43,617 bases of DNA from CAYYVJ01 sp964475115 (GTDB lineage: Bacteria; Bacillota; Clostridia; Lachnospirales; Lachnospiraceae): positions 1 through 43,617 of the forward strand of contig CAYYVJ010000007.1 of the NCBI GenBank assembly GCA_964475115.1, in the 5' to 3' direction. Below, piece by piece: positions 1-8,252 of the stretch. Under the pieces are notes generated by a model. It made no database searches. It worked only from the letters and a program-made list of their open reading frames with translations, and was not told the origin of the DNA. Numbering within the stretch: position 1 is the first letter of the stretch; each line of letters starts with the position of its first letter. The translations under genes and the position numbers were made by a program.

Positions 1-116
1 ACCGAAGGAAGTGGGTCTCCTTCACGGATTACATCCGTAGCAATACCTATTATAATCTGATTACGCAATTGTACATAGATTGCCTCATCACTACTAAAAT
101 CAATTGTTACGATCAC
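1..116 (-). CDS. GntR-family transcriptional regulator, N-terminal part
   Basis: This is the first 38 or so codons of a gene that runs off the left edge of the window. It starts at a GTG preceded by AAGGTGG. The visible protein begins with a short beta strand (VTIDFSS), then EAIYVQLRNQIIIGIA and EGDPLPS. That pattern is the N-terminus of the winged-helix DNA-binding domain of GntR regulators, particularly the short YtrA type that often controls ABC transporter operons. The effector-binding part and any partner genes are outside the window, so the target cannot be told. A strong promoter lies just upstream. Family assignment is firm for the visible part; subfamily is inferred. Confidence 0.82.
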   Translation of the reverse strand, partial: MIVTIDFSSDEAIYVQLRNQIIIGIATDVIREGDPLPS

Positions 117-156
117 CCTATCACCACCTTACTCAAGTTCTAGTTGTTATATCTCT

Positions 157-184
157 AGTATAACAGTAAGTTTATAGTTGTCAA
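157..184 (-). promoter_or_regulatory. Sigma-A promoter of the GntR gene
   Basis: On the minus strand a TTGACA -35 box (179-184) and a TATACT -10 box (157-162) are separated by 16 bases. A TG dinucleotide one base before the -10 gives an extended -10. It sits about 40 bases before the GTG start of the GntR gene. Confidence 0.7.
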
Positions 185-222
185 TTGAGTTTATAAAAAT
201 TTAATTATAATATATATTTTGT

Positions 223-402
223 TTATTTCTCATCTTTTCGTTCCAAAAGCTTTTCATCAAATTGAAAATTAAATTTCCCTTCTTCCATCATCTGTAATCT
301 TTCTTGTATCATGTTAATCCCTTTTGATATCACATTACCGAGAAGATAAGATACAACGATACCTAGAATTAATAACACTATCTTTGCACTTATTTTTATT
401 AA
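223..402 (-). pseudogene. HAMP/chemoreceptor-like remnant
   Basis: This is an open frame of about 59 codons with no usable start; a stop lies immediately upstream in frame. It encodes one hydrophobic helix (KIVLLILGIVVSYLLGNV) followed by ISKGINMIQERLQMMEEGKF and a LERKDE segment, then stops. The helix plus the following residues resemble the last transmembrane helix and HAMP linker of methyl-accepting chemotaxis proteins, where the text usually continues as RKDEIG into the signalling domain. Here it terminates right at that point. An overlapping frame at 335-517 carries more hydrophobic sequence but includes the terminator hairpin. I read this as a decayed receptor fragment; a small membrane protein cannot be excluded. 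Confidence 0.4.
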
Positions 403-508
403 TTATATATAAATAAATTATAGTAGTAGGAAAGGAAATATCTGAATGTATATTAATGAACCAAAACCAGTTGTTTTTAATATAAATAAGGCTAGTAAGC
501 ACAATAAT

Positions 509-545
509 AAGTGCCATAAGGGAATTTATTACCCTTATGGCACTT
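509..545. terminator. Terminator hairpin downstream of the MATE gene
   Basis: A perfect 14-bp stem (AAGTGCCATAAGGG, 509-522, with its complement at 532-545) encloses a 9-base loop. The plus-strand side is followed by a T-rich run (CTATTTTTTATT). It lies directly after the stop of the minus-strand MATE gene, so it could stop transcription in either direction. Confidence 0.75.
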
Positions 546-559
546 CTATTTTTTATTGC

Positions 560-1897
560 TTATAATTCTAATCTTTTTAATTTTATAATTTCCCCGAATA
601 TATAAGCAATAGCAATAATAGATGCTATACCATCAGATAATGCATTACTTATATAAATTCCTATAACACCAAATTGAGGAGCAAGTATTAATATTGACGG
701 AATAATAATAATCCCATATCTTAAAAACGCTAAAACATTACTTCGCTTTACCTTTCCAACAACTTGAAAGTATTGTGAACTTATTGTATGCAAACCAATA
801 AGCGGAAGCATACATAAGTAATATTTCATTCCAGTCGAAGTTAATTGTATTAAAAGCAAATCATTTGTAAACATCTTTATCATTATTTGAGGACAGAATA
901 ATACTACCATATACAAAAGAAAAGATAATAAAAATGAATATAAAATTGCTAATTTCAATGATTTTCTAACTCTTCCATATTTTTTTGCCCCCCAATTATA
1001 TCCGCAAATCGTATTATTCCCCTGAACGATTCCCACAATTACCATATGATAAAAACTATTTATGCTTAGCATAATAGTAACAGCAGCAATATCCAGATCC
1101 GAGCCAAATTTAAGCAAACTATTATTTATATATAGATTTATGATAGATGCTAAAATCTGTACGTTAAAAGAAGGCAGGCCTATCCTAAAGCTTTCTTTCA
1201 TCAAACAAGCTTCATTTTGAACTTTTCTTTTTTTAAGGTTAATGATAAAATCTTTTCTTTTTACAAACACATAGATTATATAAATAGTTAAGCTAGTTTG
1301 AGATATTACAGTTGCTATTGCTGCACCTGCAATCCCTAAGTTCAAACCAAAGATAAAGATGGGATCCAATACAATATTCATTATTGATGTTACTACAATA
1401 ATTTTCATAGAACTTTTGGCTTGACCGATAGTACGTAATGAATTATTTAAACAGTACCCTGGGATTCCTATAATTGAACCAACTATAATAACTATTAGAT
1501 AATCTTTGGCATAGGGTAATACTTCTTCTGAAACAGCTAATAAGTGAAAAATATAATCCAAAAAAAACATACATAGTATCGCAAAGAGAACTAAAAAAAT
1601 AATAATATATTTCAAAGCCAAATATAAAATATCTTCAGCATCTTCTTTTTTTCCCTCTCCTAATTTTACAGATATCAAAGAGGAAGTTCCAATACCAATT
1701 AAAAGAATGAATGCCATTTGAACAATCTGTACAGGCATAGTAATTCCTACTGCTGTGAGTGCATAGGAACTTAACTTACCTATATAAATACGATCCACTA
1801 TATTAAAGATTGCACTACTTAACATTCCAAGTATAGCTGGAATACTTAGTTGCCATAACAGGGTTGATATCTTTTCATTTCCAAGATTCAATTTCAT
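560..1897 (-). CDS. MATE-family multidrug/Na+ antiporter
   Basis: This 445-residue protein is hydrophobic throughout, with about 12 predicted membrane helices in two similar halves, the usual length for a MATE exporter. The N-terminus (LWQLSIPAILGMLSSAIFNI followed by VDRIYIGKL) is the standard MATE opening, and the matching second-half opening is ESFRIGLPSFNVQILASIIN. The repeat near residue 290 (GNNTICGYNWGAKKYGRVRK) is the conserved Q/N-GxxxxxGYNxGA loop. MATE proteins export cationic drugs or metabolites in exchange for Na+ or H+. The substrate cannot be read from sequence. The start is an ATG with GGAGATAGGAA upstream. The gene stands alone between its own promoter and a strong terminator, with no regulator next to it in the same direction. 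Confidence 0.92.
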   Translation of the reverse strand: MKLNLGNEKISTLLWQLSIPAILGMLSSAIFNIVDRIYIGKLSSYALTAVGITMPVQIVQMAFILLIGIGTSSLISVKLGEGKKEDAEDILYLALKYIIIFLVLFAILCMFFLDYIFHLLAVSEEVLPYAKDYLIVIIVGSIIGIPGYCLNNSLRTIGQAKSSMKIIVVTSIMNIVLDPIFIFGLNLGIAGAAIATVISQTSLTIYIIYVFVKRKDFIINLKKRKVQNEACLMKESFRIGLPSFNVQILASIINLYINNSLLKFGSDLDIAAVTIMLSINSFYHMVIVGIVQGNNTICGYNWGAKKYGRVRKSLKLAILYSFLLSFLLYMVVLFCPQIMIKMFTNDLLLIQLTSTGMKYYLCMLPLIGLHTISSQYFQVVGKVKRSNVLAFLRYGIIIIPSILILAPQFGVIGIYISNALSDGIASIIAIAYIFGEIIKLKRLEL

Positions 1898-1948
1898 TTC
1901 CTATCTCCAGTCCATTAATTAAAGTAATTTGAAAAAATTCACCTAAGA

Positions 1949-1977
1949 ATGATATTAGGAACAAAGCTACATGACAA
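1949..1977 (-). promoter_or_regulatory. Putative promoter of the MATE gene
   Basis: TTGTCA (1972-1977) and TATCAT (1949-1954) are 17 bases apart on the minus strand, about 50 bases before the MATE start codon. Confidence 0.5.
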
Positions 1978-2076
1978 AAGCCACAGTGAAGGCTGCAATA
2001 GACGTAACTTTAATGGATATCGCTTTTCCTCGCTTATTATAATTCAACCTTAATTACTTCGTTACACAGCTTTCTT

Positions 2077-2607
2077 CTAGTTATTGTTTGCTATTCCATC
2101 CTGTTTTTTGTGTTTTCCCTTTACCTGTTTATCTTCATACATTAATACATCAATATATTTTTGAAATTCCTCTGCTTTCATTTGTGTATGATAATCATAT
2201 ACTGCATAACCCATACTAAACACAATCTTATATGGCTGATTATTAGATTCATTAAACAGTTCAACAGCCATTTTGATTCTATTAACGATTGTCTCTAACT
2301 CTTCTTTTTTGTATGTGTCAAGCACAATACAGAATTCGTCACCACCATATCTAGCAATAAAATCATTTGTTCTGACACAACCATTCAATATTTTAACAGC
2401 TACCTGTAACGCAACATCTCCAATATCATGACCAAAATTATCATTTATGTATTTGAAATCATCCAAATCTATCATAATAGCTGAAAAAGTCTTAGACTTA
2501 GTGCTAGAATCAACTTTCTCCTCCAAATATGTATCTAACTTCTTTCGATTATTTGCTCCAGTTAAGTAATTCGTGCACATACTATGATTTTGAATATTTA
2601 AAAGCAC
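2077..2607 (-). CDS. Diguanylate cyclase (GGDEF domain), membrane N-terminus broken
   Basis: The protein carries a near-complete GGDEF domain (about residues 14-165), which makes cyclic di-GMP from two GTP. The active-site loop is intact (ARYGGDEF). An RTND sequence lies exactly five residues before it, matching the RxxD inhibitory site used for product feedback. The metal-binding Asp is in MIDLDDFKYIND. The frame opens at a GTG, but the same frame continues upstream as one hydrophobic helix (about 25 residues) before hitting a stop. A second piece with its own start and ribosome binding site lies further upstream in another frame. The native protein was therefore probably a two-helix membrane cyclase of about 230 residues; whether the catalytic part is still made is uncertain. 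Confidence 0.85.
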   Translation of the reverse strand: MLLNIQNHSMCTNYLTGANNRKKLDTYLEEKVDSSTKSKTFSAIMIDLDDFKYINDNFGHDIGDVALQVAVKILNGCVRTNDFIARYGGDEFCIVLDTYKKEELETIVNRIKMAVELFNESNNQPYKIVFSMGYAVYDYHTQMKAEEFQKYIDVLMYEDKQVKGKHKKQDGIANNN

Positions 2608-2660
2608 TATTAATAATGATAAAACAACACTATTTAATACAATTGATATTCCATAAAAAA

Positions 2661-2774
2661 TTATTTGTAACGTTTGTGCCTATATGTTTTTATTACATCA
2701 TTTTTTAGGGAATGATATCCAATAATTATAAGTATACATATAGAAAAAATATTTAAAACTATATTGTTTTGCAT
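2661..2774 (-). pseudogene. N-terminal fragment of the frameshifted GGDEF protein
   Basis: This 37-codon frame starts at an ATG preceded by AAAGGAAA, behind a plausible promoter. It encodes one membrane helix (NIVLNIFSICILIIIGY), a short charged stretch, and then a stop. After a shift of frame near 2677-2690 the sequence resumes with a second helix (IIFYGISIVLNSVVLSLLIV) that runs directly into the GGDEF domain. The simplest reading is a one-base loss in a single gene. A sequencing or assembly error would look the same. Confidence 0.55.
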
Positions 2775-2812
2775 TTACATTTCCTTTCACTCCCATTTAT
2801 TTTTCTAATCAT

Positions 2813-2841
2813 ATTTTAACGCAGTTAATATATGAAAGCAA
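2813..2841 (-). promoter_or_regulatory. Putative promoter of the GGDEF gene
   Basis: TTGCTT (2836-2841) and TAAAAT (2813-2818) are separated by 17 bases, about 35 bases before the ATG at 2774. Confidence 0.5.
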
Positions 2842-2867
2842 CAAACATTTTTGTCTATCAAAAGAAT

Positions 2868-2913
2868 AAAGTTAGCAGGAATCGGGAAATCCATCCCATT
2901 AGCTGCTAACTTT
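2868..2913 (-). terminator. Hairpin ending the ABC transporter operon
   Basis: An 11-bp perfect stem (AAAGTTAGCAG, 2868-2878, and its complement at 2903-2913) surrounds a loop that can pair further (GGGA/TCCC). It follows the stop of the last permease gene by about 20 bases. The T-run after it is weak (ATTCTTTT). Confidence 0.65.
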
Positions 2914-2935
2914 GATTATAAGCTTCTGTTAACCT

Positions 2936-3784
2936 TTATTCTTTTATACCACCTAATGCTACTCCCACTATAATATATTTTGATAGTAAAAAATAGATTA
3001 TAAATAGAGGTAACACGGTCAAAGATAATCCCAAATATACAGAACCATACTCCGTTTTATAGATATCCCCTCTCAAAAGACTTACCATGATGGGCATTGT
3101 ATATTTATCTTTGTCTGTAAGTAAAATTAATGGCATAAATAAATTATTCCAACTTGCTACGAAGGAAAAAATTCCTTGGGTTGCAATTGCTGGTTTCATA
3201 ATTGGTAACACGATTTTGTTAAACGTATGAAATTCACCAGAACCATCTATTCTCGCTGAATTTACAATATCAATTGAAAACGAGGAAAGTAGGTATTGTC
3301 GCATAAAAAATACGGTTGCCGGTGCAGCTATAGAGGGTAATATTAATGGTAAAAAACTATTAGTCATACCGATCTGATACATAAATTGATAAAATCCTAT
3401 ACTTGTTACTTGTGCCGGAATCATCATTACTGCCAATATAAAGGTGAAGAATGGTTGACGTAGTCTCCAGTCATATGCCACTAAGGCATATGCCGTAAGA
3501 GAAGAGAAATATACCGCACTTGCTGTTGCACCTACTGAAATAGTCATAGAATTTAGAAATCCTTTGATTGGATCAAAGCTCTTTCCAAGCAATACTTGTA
3601 GATTACTCATTAAATATTTAGAAGGCAGTAGCGATAAGGCACTTTGTTGAATCTCAAAGGTTCCCCTAGTAGCATTCATAAACATAATCCAAAATGGAAC
3701 TATACTTAAAAGAGCAAATAAAATACAGAAGATATATATGATTATTTTTCCTATATACCGTAATATATGTTTCTCACATCTCAA
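2936..3784 (-). CDS. Carbohydrate ABC transporter permease (MalG type)
   Basis: This 282-residue inner-membrane protein has six predicted helices. It carries the permease signature contacting the ATPase near residue 178 (NSARIDGSGEFHTFNKIVLP, the EAA loop). Size and C-terminus match MalG/LacG-like permeases of the CUT1 sugar importer family. Its start overlaps the end of the preceding permease gene by four bases (ATGA), which implies translational coupling. It is the last gene of a three-gene operon (binding protein, MalF-like, MalG-like). No ATPase is encoded here; such importers in Firmicutes often share one MsmK-like ATPase made elsewhere. The sugar is not determinable from sequence. Confidence 0.9.
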   Translation of the reverse strand: MRCEKHILRYIGKIIIYIFCILFALLSIVPFWIMFMNATRGTFEIQQSALSLLPSKYLMSNLQVLLGKSFDPIKGFLNSMTISVGATASAVYFSSLTAYALVAYDWRLRQPFFTFILAVMMIPAQVTSIGFYQFMYQIGMTNSFLPLILPSIAAPATVFFMRQYLLSSFSIDIVNSARIDGSGEFHTFNKIVLPIMKPAIATQGIFSFVASWNNLFMPLILLTDKDKYTMPIMVSLLRGDIYKTEYGSVYLGLSLTVLPLFIIYFLLSKYIIVGVALGGIKE

Positions 3785-4761
3785 TTTGCTCCCCTCCTTA
3801 CCGACTTCTCAGCTTTTCTACGTTCTTTTATGTAATTCTTTTCTTCTTTTCTTATCTTCGCTGCATATTTGTCTCGCATGATATAAAAAACCACAGAAGA
3901 TAGTATCACTATAATTAAAAACATAAGCATACTTGCTGCGGATGCACGATTATACATGTAGCTTCCACTAAAAGCTTGATTATAAATGAATACACTCGTC
4001 GTAAGAGTAGCATTATCTGGCCCACCAAGTAGAAATAGTCTTGGTATGTCAAACATCTGCAAACCACCAATTAAACTTGTAATAAGAGTATAAATTAATA
4101 TCGTTCTTAAGTTTGGAAGAGTTACAAATAGGAATCTCTTTATAGAGGAAGCGCCATCAATTTCTGCCGCCTCAAAAAGTTCAGGATTTATCCCTAATAC
4201 ACCTGAAATAAGAACAATCATTGTATATCCGTACCACATCCAAAATTGAATAAATGCCACAATTCCTCTTGCAGTCCACTTTTGAACAAGAAAATGCACC
4301 GGACCATCCGATATACCAAGTTTCATAAAGAGATCGTTTACTGGTCCCATTGGATAGCCAAATAGTGAGTTAAACAAAATAGCAATCGTTGCAGCTGTTA
4401 TTATATTTGGCATATAGAATAGAACTTTAAACAAGCCTTGACCCCTGATTTTACTACGATGATTGGTAAACCATCCTGTAAATAGTAGTGCTAGCAATAT
4501 TTGTGGAATAAAGTTAAGGATCCAAATAATCAATGTATTTTTTAAAGATTGTTGAAAAGATGGATTTTTTAAAATTAATCCAAAGTTTTGAAATGGATTT
4601 TCCAAAAATTTAAATTCCATTTTACCCATACCTTTTAAATCAGTAAAACCAATAACGGCTGTATATATCGTGGGGTATAACGAAAAAACTAAAAATGCAA
4701 GAACAAAAGGTATACAAAAAATGTAACCATATTTAGCATAACTCACACCTTTACGTCGCAT
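3781..4761 (-). CDS. Carbohydrate ABC transporter permease (MalF/UgpA type)
   Basis: This 326-residue protein has six predicted helices starting with YIFCIPFVLAFLVFSLYPTI, and a basic C-terminal tail. The EAA loop that docks on the ATPase is seen as EAAEIDGASSIKRFLFVTLP at about residue 197. The segment FDIPRLFLLGGPDNAT is typical of CUT1 sugar permeases. It pairs with the downstream MalG-type protein, which it overlaps by four bases. A hairpin lies between it and the upstream binding-protein gene, which would lower permease expression relative to the binding protein. Confidence 0.9.
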   Translation of the reverse strand: MRRKGVSYAKYGYIFCIPFVLAFLVFSLYPTIYTAVIGFTDLKGMGKMEFKFLENPFQNFGLILKNPSFQQSLKNTLIIWILNFIPQILLALLFTGWFTNHRSKIRGQGLFKVLFYMPNIITAATIAILFNSLFGYPMGPVNDLFMKLGISDGPVHFLVQKWTARGIVAFIQFWMWYGYTMIVLISGVLGINPELFEAAEIDGASSIKRFLFVTLPNLRTILIYTLITSLIGGLQMFDIPRLFLLGGPDNATLTTSVFIYNQAFSGSYMYNRASAASMLMFLIIVILSSVVFYIMRDKYAAKIRKEEKNYIKERRKAEKSVRRGAN

Positions 4762-4812
4762 AAACCTTCACCTCCTGTAAACATTATAATTGTACTCCTA
4801 ATTAACAATAAT

Positions 4813-4838
4813 GGGGCAGTCGAAAAATTCGCCGCCCC
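4813..4838 (-). promoter_or_regulatory. Intercistronic hairpin between binding protein and permease
   Basis: On the minus strand GGGGCGGCGAA pairs with TTCGACTGCCCC through one bulge and a G-U pair, with a tiny loop. It lies 17 bases after the binding-protein stop and about 50 bases before the permease start, without a T-run. Such hairpins commonly protect the 5' message from decay and set a high binding protein to permease ratio. Confidence 0.6.
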
Positions 4839-4854
4839 TTATCAAAAATGGTAA

Positions 4855-6243
4855 CTATTCTACAATAACATCAAGATTATCTGCGACATTTTGCTTAAAA
4901 TCTGCTATTGCCTGTTCCCTTGATTTATTACCAGCAGTGTATTCCCTAACTTGATCGCGCCAGTAAATATTGATTGTTTCATCATACTGAGTCAGATTCT
5001 TACCATTAGCGAATTCTCCAGCAGGAACGAACGCATCAAACATATTTTGTCCATCCAAGAAATCAAGTGAACCATCTGATTTCTTCATTACTGCTCCAGA
5101 AGCAACCGTATCTTTGGTACCACCTTCTCCAGCAAGTGTTCCGTTAGCCCAGTAGTATTGAAGTCCTGTCTCGGAACTATCTAGAGTAATCCACTCAATA
5201 ATGTCACCTACTGCTTGAGCAACTTTGGTATCTTTATTAGCAAGAATCCATGTTCCACCCCAGAAAAAACCAACAGGAGGTTCACATACTGCCCAATCAC
5301 CATAGGTACCTTCACCTTCTTGTGAACCACCAGAGTTACCTACCATAACATAATTAATAAGCCATGCAGGACCAAAGAAACCAAGGACTTGCTTAGAACC
5401 AGCATCTTTCATATCTGCAAACCAAGCGTCATTCCAGTCTTGAGTATCATTATGGTAATCATTATCCTTAAGTTGTTTTGAAAAATCTAAAAATGCTTCA
5501 CGTTTTGAATCTATGTTAAGCTTACCATCGACAATCCAGCCCTTTTCAGAACTATTCTCAACTGCATGCCACATGTCTCCATCTCCAGATACAATACCAT
5601 AACCTTTTTCCTTTAAATCTGAAGCAGCGGAAAAGAATTTATCCCAACCTGGACCAATTTTATCTTTAATAACATCTGGGTCATCTGTACCCCATACATC
5701 TTTCGCGATAGAACGGCGATAGATAAAGGAACCACCAGTTGCCTGATAACCGAGACCTACAAGCTTGCCATCAGGCTTTGTACCGATATCTACTGTATAT
5801 TGTGCTATTTCAGCCTCATTTAAAAGTTTATCTACATCTATTCCAAGATCTTTGTAGCTAGCTGTGTACTGAGACGCTTCCCCTTGCGTGTATTTAAGTA
5901 CAAATGCAGCTTCTGCACAGAATATATCCGGTGCATCTGCTCCTCCACCTATGAGTGCTTGATCTAGTGCAGGTTGATATGCACCATCTGTAGTAGCAAT
6001 AATCGTTGTTTTAATTTCATAAGGAAAATCCGGATTAAGTTCCTTATACTTTTCTAGCATCTTAGGAACTTCATCAGTGAAACTCCAAAGATTAATAACC
6101 TTAACATTTGGATCATTAGTAGCTTCAGCAATGGTGTCATCTTTTGTGGCAGTGTTGTTGGAACCCTCTTTTGTGCCGCATCCAGTTAATGTCATGGACA
6201 AAAGAAGCAAGCAAATTAGAAAAAAAGCAATAAAACGTTTCAT
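4855..6243 (-). CDS. Sugar ABC transporter substrate-binding lipoprotein
   Basis: The precursor of about 462 residues has a lipoprotein signal peptide with the lipobox LTGC, so the mature protein is anchored to the outer face of the membrane by a lipidated Cys. The rest is an extracellular solute-binding protein of family 1 (opening with VKVINLWSFTDEVPKMLEKY). It has many aromatic residues in the later half (FFWGGTWILAN, WANGTLAGEG), which suit stacking against sugars. The start was set at the ATG at 6243. A longer frame beginning with TTG would place the ribosome binding site GAGGAGGG inside the coding region. It is the first gene of the operon and has its own extended -10 promoter. Confidence 0.92.
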   Translation of the reverse strand: MKRFIAFFLICLLLLSMTLTGCGTKEGSNNTATKDDTIAEATNDPNVKVINLWSFTDEVPKMLEKYKELNPDFPYEIKTTIIATTDGAYQPALDQALIGGGADAPDIFCAEAAFVLKYTQGEASQYTASYKDLGIDVDKLLNEAEIAQYTVDIGTKPDGKLVGLGYQATGGSFIYRRSIAKDVWGTDDPDVIKDKIGPGWDKFFSAASDLKEKGYGIVSGDGDMWHAVENSSEKGWIVDGKLNIDSKREAFLDFSKQLKDNDYHNDTQDWNDAWFADMKDAGSKQVLGFFGPAWLINYVMVGNSGGSQEGEGTYGDWAVCEPPVGFFWGGTWILANKDTKVAQAVGDIIEWITLDSSETGLQYYWANGTLAGEGGTKDTVASGAVMKKSDGSLDFLDGQNMFDAFVPAGEFANGKNLTQYDETINIYWRDQVREYTAGNKSREQAIADFKQNVADNLDVIVE

Positions 6244-6289
6244 GATATCCCTCCTCAAATTTTATAAGTTATACTAGCTTACCTCTACA

Positions 6290-6298
6290 ATTATACCA
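6290..6298 (-). promoter_or_regulatory. Extended -10 promoter of the ABC importer operon
   Basis: TGGTATAAT on the minus strand is a perfect extended -10 box about 45 bases before the start of the binding-protein gene. No good -35 box is visible 17 bases upstream, as is usual for extended -10 promoters. Confidence 0.5.
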
Positions 6299-6368
6299 TG
6301 ATTTTCCATACTTGCTTCTTATATCTTGCTATTCTCTTGCCAAATATCGTTAAATTGACAGAAAATAT

Positions 6369-6391
6369 CTATTCTTAATATATAAGAATAG
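6369..6391 (-). terminator. Hairpin downstream of the cohesin gene
   Basis: A 9-bp perfect stem (CTATTCTTA and TAAGAATAG) with a 5-base loop lies about 28 bases after the cohesin stop, followed on the minus strand by ATATTTTC. It is AT-rich and only moderately strong. Confidence 0.5.
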
Positions 6392-6418
6392 CTATCTCTT
6401 TATTTATTAGGCAATAAA

Positions 6419-8218
6419 CTATAAATTATCATCCTCATCGTCAAGATCAAAGAAAGTAAAGTCATCATCATCAAAATCCAAGAAGAAATCTGTTTCTTCC
6501 TCTTCATTAACTTCCTTATGATTATCTAATCCTGAAAATAGATTTTCATCTTGCTTTTCCTCTTCACCAGGAGCTGGTAATTGGTTTTTTAAGAATTCAT
6601 CAACATTAACAGAAAATTCAACTGTATCTCCTGTTGCAGTATGCGTTTCATTTACAGGCTCTTCCTTGTTATCTTTTAGAGTTTCTTCCACATCTGCTTT
6701 CACGTTCACTGGAAAATATGGTAATTTTTCTTCGTCATCTTCAATTTCATCGTCATCCTTATTTTTAAGTTTTAAAATCAAGCTGATAACAATAATTATT
6801 AATAAGAGACATGTAAAAGCCAATATCATGATAATAACTAATTTATTTCTTAAATCTTTTTGATTTTCATATTTTAATTCTGTTAATTGTTGTTCCATTG
6901 CTGTCACTGAATCTGGAGATTCAACTTCTGTTTCCGATTCAGGTACACCTGTTGTAGATGTTGGTGTTGTACCAGTGTATCTTTGAACCGTTCCTTCTTT
7001 TGTATCATACTGGTAGAATCCTATATCACCTTGTATGTTCATTCCATAAAACAAGAAGAAATCTGACTCTATTTCAGCCACTAAAATTTTCAGTGGAGTT
7101 TCATCATCTGCTATTCCTAATTCATTTAAACTCAATGTAGATGTTGTATAACCTTTCGGTAATTGTAAACTCTCGTCAAATTTTAACATTACATATTCGT
7201 GAACTTTATTTTCTAAACTTGTATAAGAATACGCTATATCTGATTTTTCATCAAATACAAAGAATGCTCCATCTTTACCCAATCCGTCAACAAGATATAT
7301 GAGTGTTATATTATTTAACTGATTGGTCAAAGTAGAAATATTTCTTCCCTTATATTCGATTTTTGTTTCTTCAAATCCTTCTGGAAGTTCAACGCCCTTT
7401 ATATCTTTGGTAAAATACATGTCCCTACCATTAATATTAAACGCCACTTCTGTTTCTTCTATTTCCTGAACCGTAGTTGGCGTAGTGGAAGAAGTTGCCT
7501 GTGGTGCATCTTTTCTTCTCACTATAATTTTATAATTTTTAACAGTTCCGCTTTCAGCAGTTACTTTTATTGTAATCGTATTAACACCAACATTTATATT
7601 TGTATCAGAAATTACAACTGTAGCCTTGCTATCTGCTGGTGTCGCAGTAACTGCAATTTTATCTACATCATTATCTACTGTAATATCATACTCTGTCTTT
7701 TCTTTTGAGAAATTAAAACCACCTATAGGAGACAAACTAAGAGCAGATAAATCCGCATTTCCTGATGAAGATTGAGGCCCACTAATGGTTACTGAGGTGC
7801 TTCCTGCAGAAGTTATAGTCATATCTGTGCCTGAGTTTGGGTTTGTAGGACCTAGGTAAACTCCGCTTATAGATATATTAGAGGTTCCAGGATTTTTTGC
7901 TTTAAAAGTCAACATATAAGAATATGAACTTTCATTACCATCACCTAGGAATTTCAGTCTTCCACTTCCACCACCATCTGCACCTGATACATATTCTAAG
8001 GAATCAGAATTATAGTCCATATAAAATTCATAAGCGGCTATAGATTCACTTCCCTTAACATGTACACCAATATTAAAACTTTCTCCTTGTGACACATTAT
8101 AGGAACCTGAACCAAACGAGACTGAACCTTCCGCTGCTTGTACAGGCATGATATTTACAATCCCAAGTAACAACGCAAAAACCATAGTTGTTACTATTTT
8201 AATTACATTTCTTTTCAT
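6419..8218 (-). CDS. Membrane-anchored cohesin-domain protein
   Basis: The 599-residue protein has a signal peptide (about 1-29). A cohesin-like beta domain follows (about 31-146; IAAYEFYMDYNSDSLEYVSG and YMLTFKAKNPGTSNISISGV are characteristic strands). Next come a cadherin-like beta-sandwich (about 154-236; NADLSALSLSPIGGFNF to KNYKIIVRR), a Lachnospiraceae-type domain of unknown role (about 256-415; starts GVELPEGFEETKIEYKGR), a short coiled segment and one membrane helix (about 460-484). The remaining 115 residues are a highly acidic cytoplasmic tail ending in repeated Asp/Phe (DFDDDDFTFFDLDDEDD). Cohesins bind dockerins, and the gene 34 bases upstream in the same operon encodes a dockerin-tailed cell-wall hydrolase, so this is probably its surface receptor. 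Cohesin assignment rests on pattern, not on a search. Confidence 0.8.
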   Translation of the reverse strand: MKRNVIKIVTTMVFALLLGIVNIMPVQAAEGSVSFGSGSYNVSQGESFNIGVHVKGSESIAAYEFYMDYNSDSLEYVSGADGGGSGRLKFLGDGNESSYSYMLTFKAKNPGTSNISISGVYLGPTNPNSGTDMTITSAGSTSVTISGPQSSSGNADLSALSLSPIGGFNFSKEKTEYDITVDNDVDKIAVTATPADSKATVVISDTNINVGVNTITIKVTAESGTVKNYKIIVRRKDAPQATSSTTPTTVQEIEETEVAFNINGRDMYFTKDIKGVELPEGFEETKIEYKGRNISTLTNQLNNITLIYLVDGLGKDGAFFVFDEKSDIAYSYTSLENKVHEYVMLKFDESLQLPKGYTTSTLSLNELGIADDETPLKILVAEIESDFFLFYGMNIQGDIGFYQYDTKEGTVQRYTGTTPTSTTGVPESETEVESPDSVTAMEQQLTELKYENQKDLRNKLVIIMILAFTCLLLIIIVISLILKLKNKDDDEIEDDEEKLPYFPVNVKADVEETLKDNKEEPVNETHTATGDTVEFSVNVDEFLKNQLPAPGEEEKQDENLFSGLDNHKEVNEEEETDFFLDFDDDDFTFFDLDDEDDNL

Positions 8219-8252
8219 TTCATTTACCGACCTTTCCTATTTTTGAATACAT

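Noticed and set aside
335..517. 60-codon minus-strand frame as a gene
   Set aside because: Its start lies inside the terminator hairpin of the MATE gene, it has no ribosome binding site, and its end overlaps the HAMP-like remnant in another frame.
6077..6277. Plus-strand frame opposite the binding-protein gene
   Set aside because: It lies antisense to the start of a well-supported lipoprotein gene, with no ribosome binding site and no recognisable protein.
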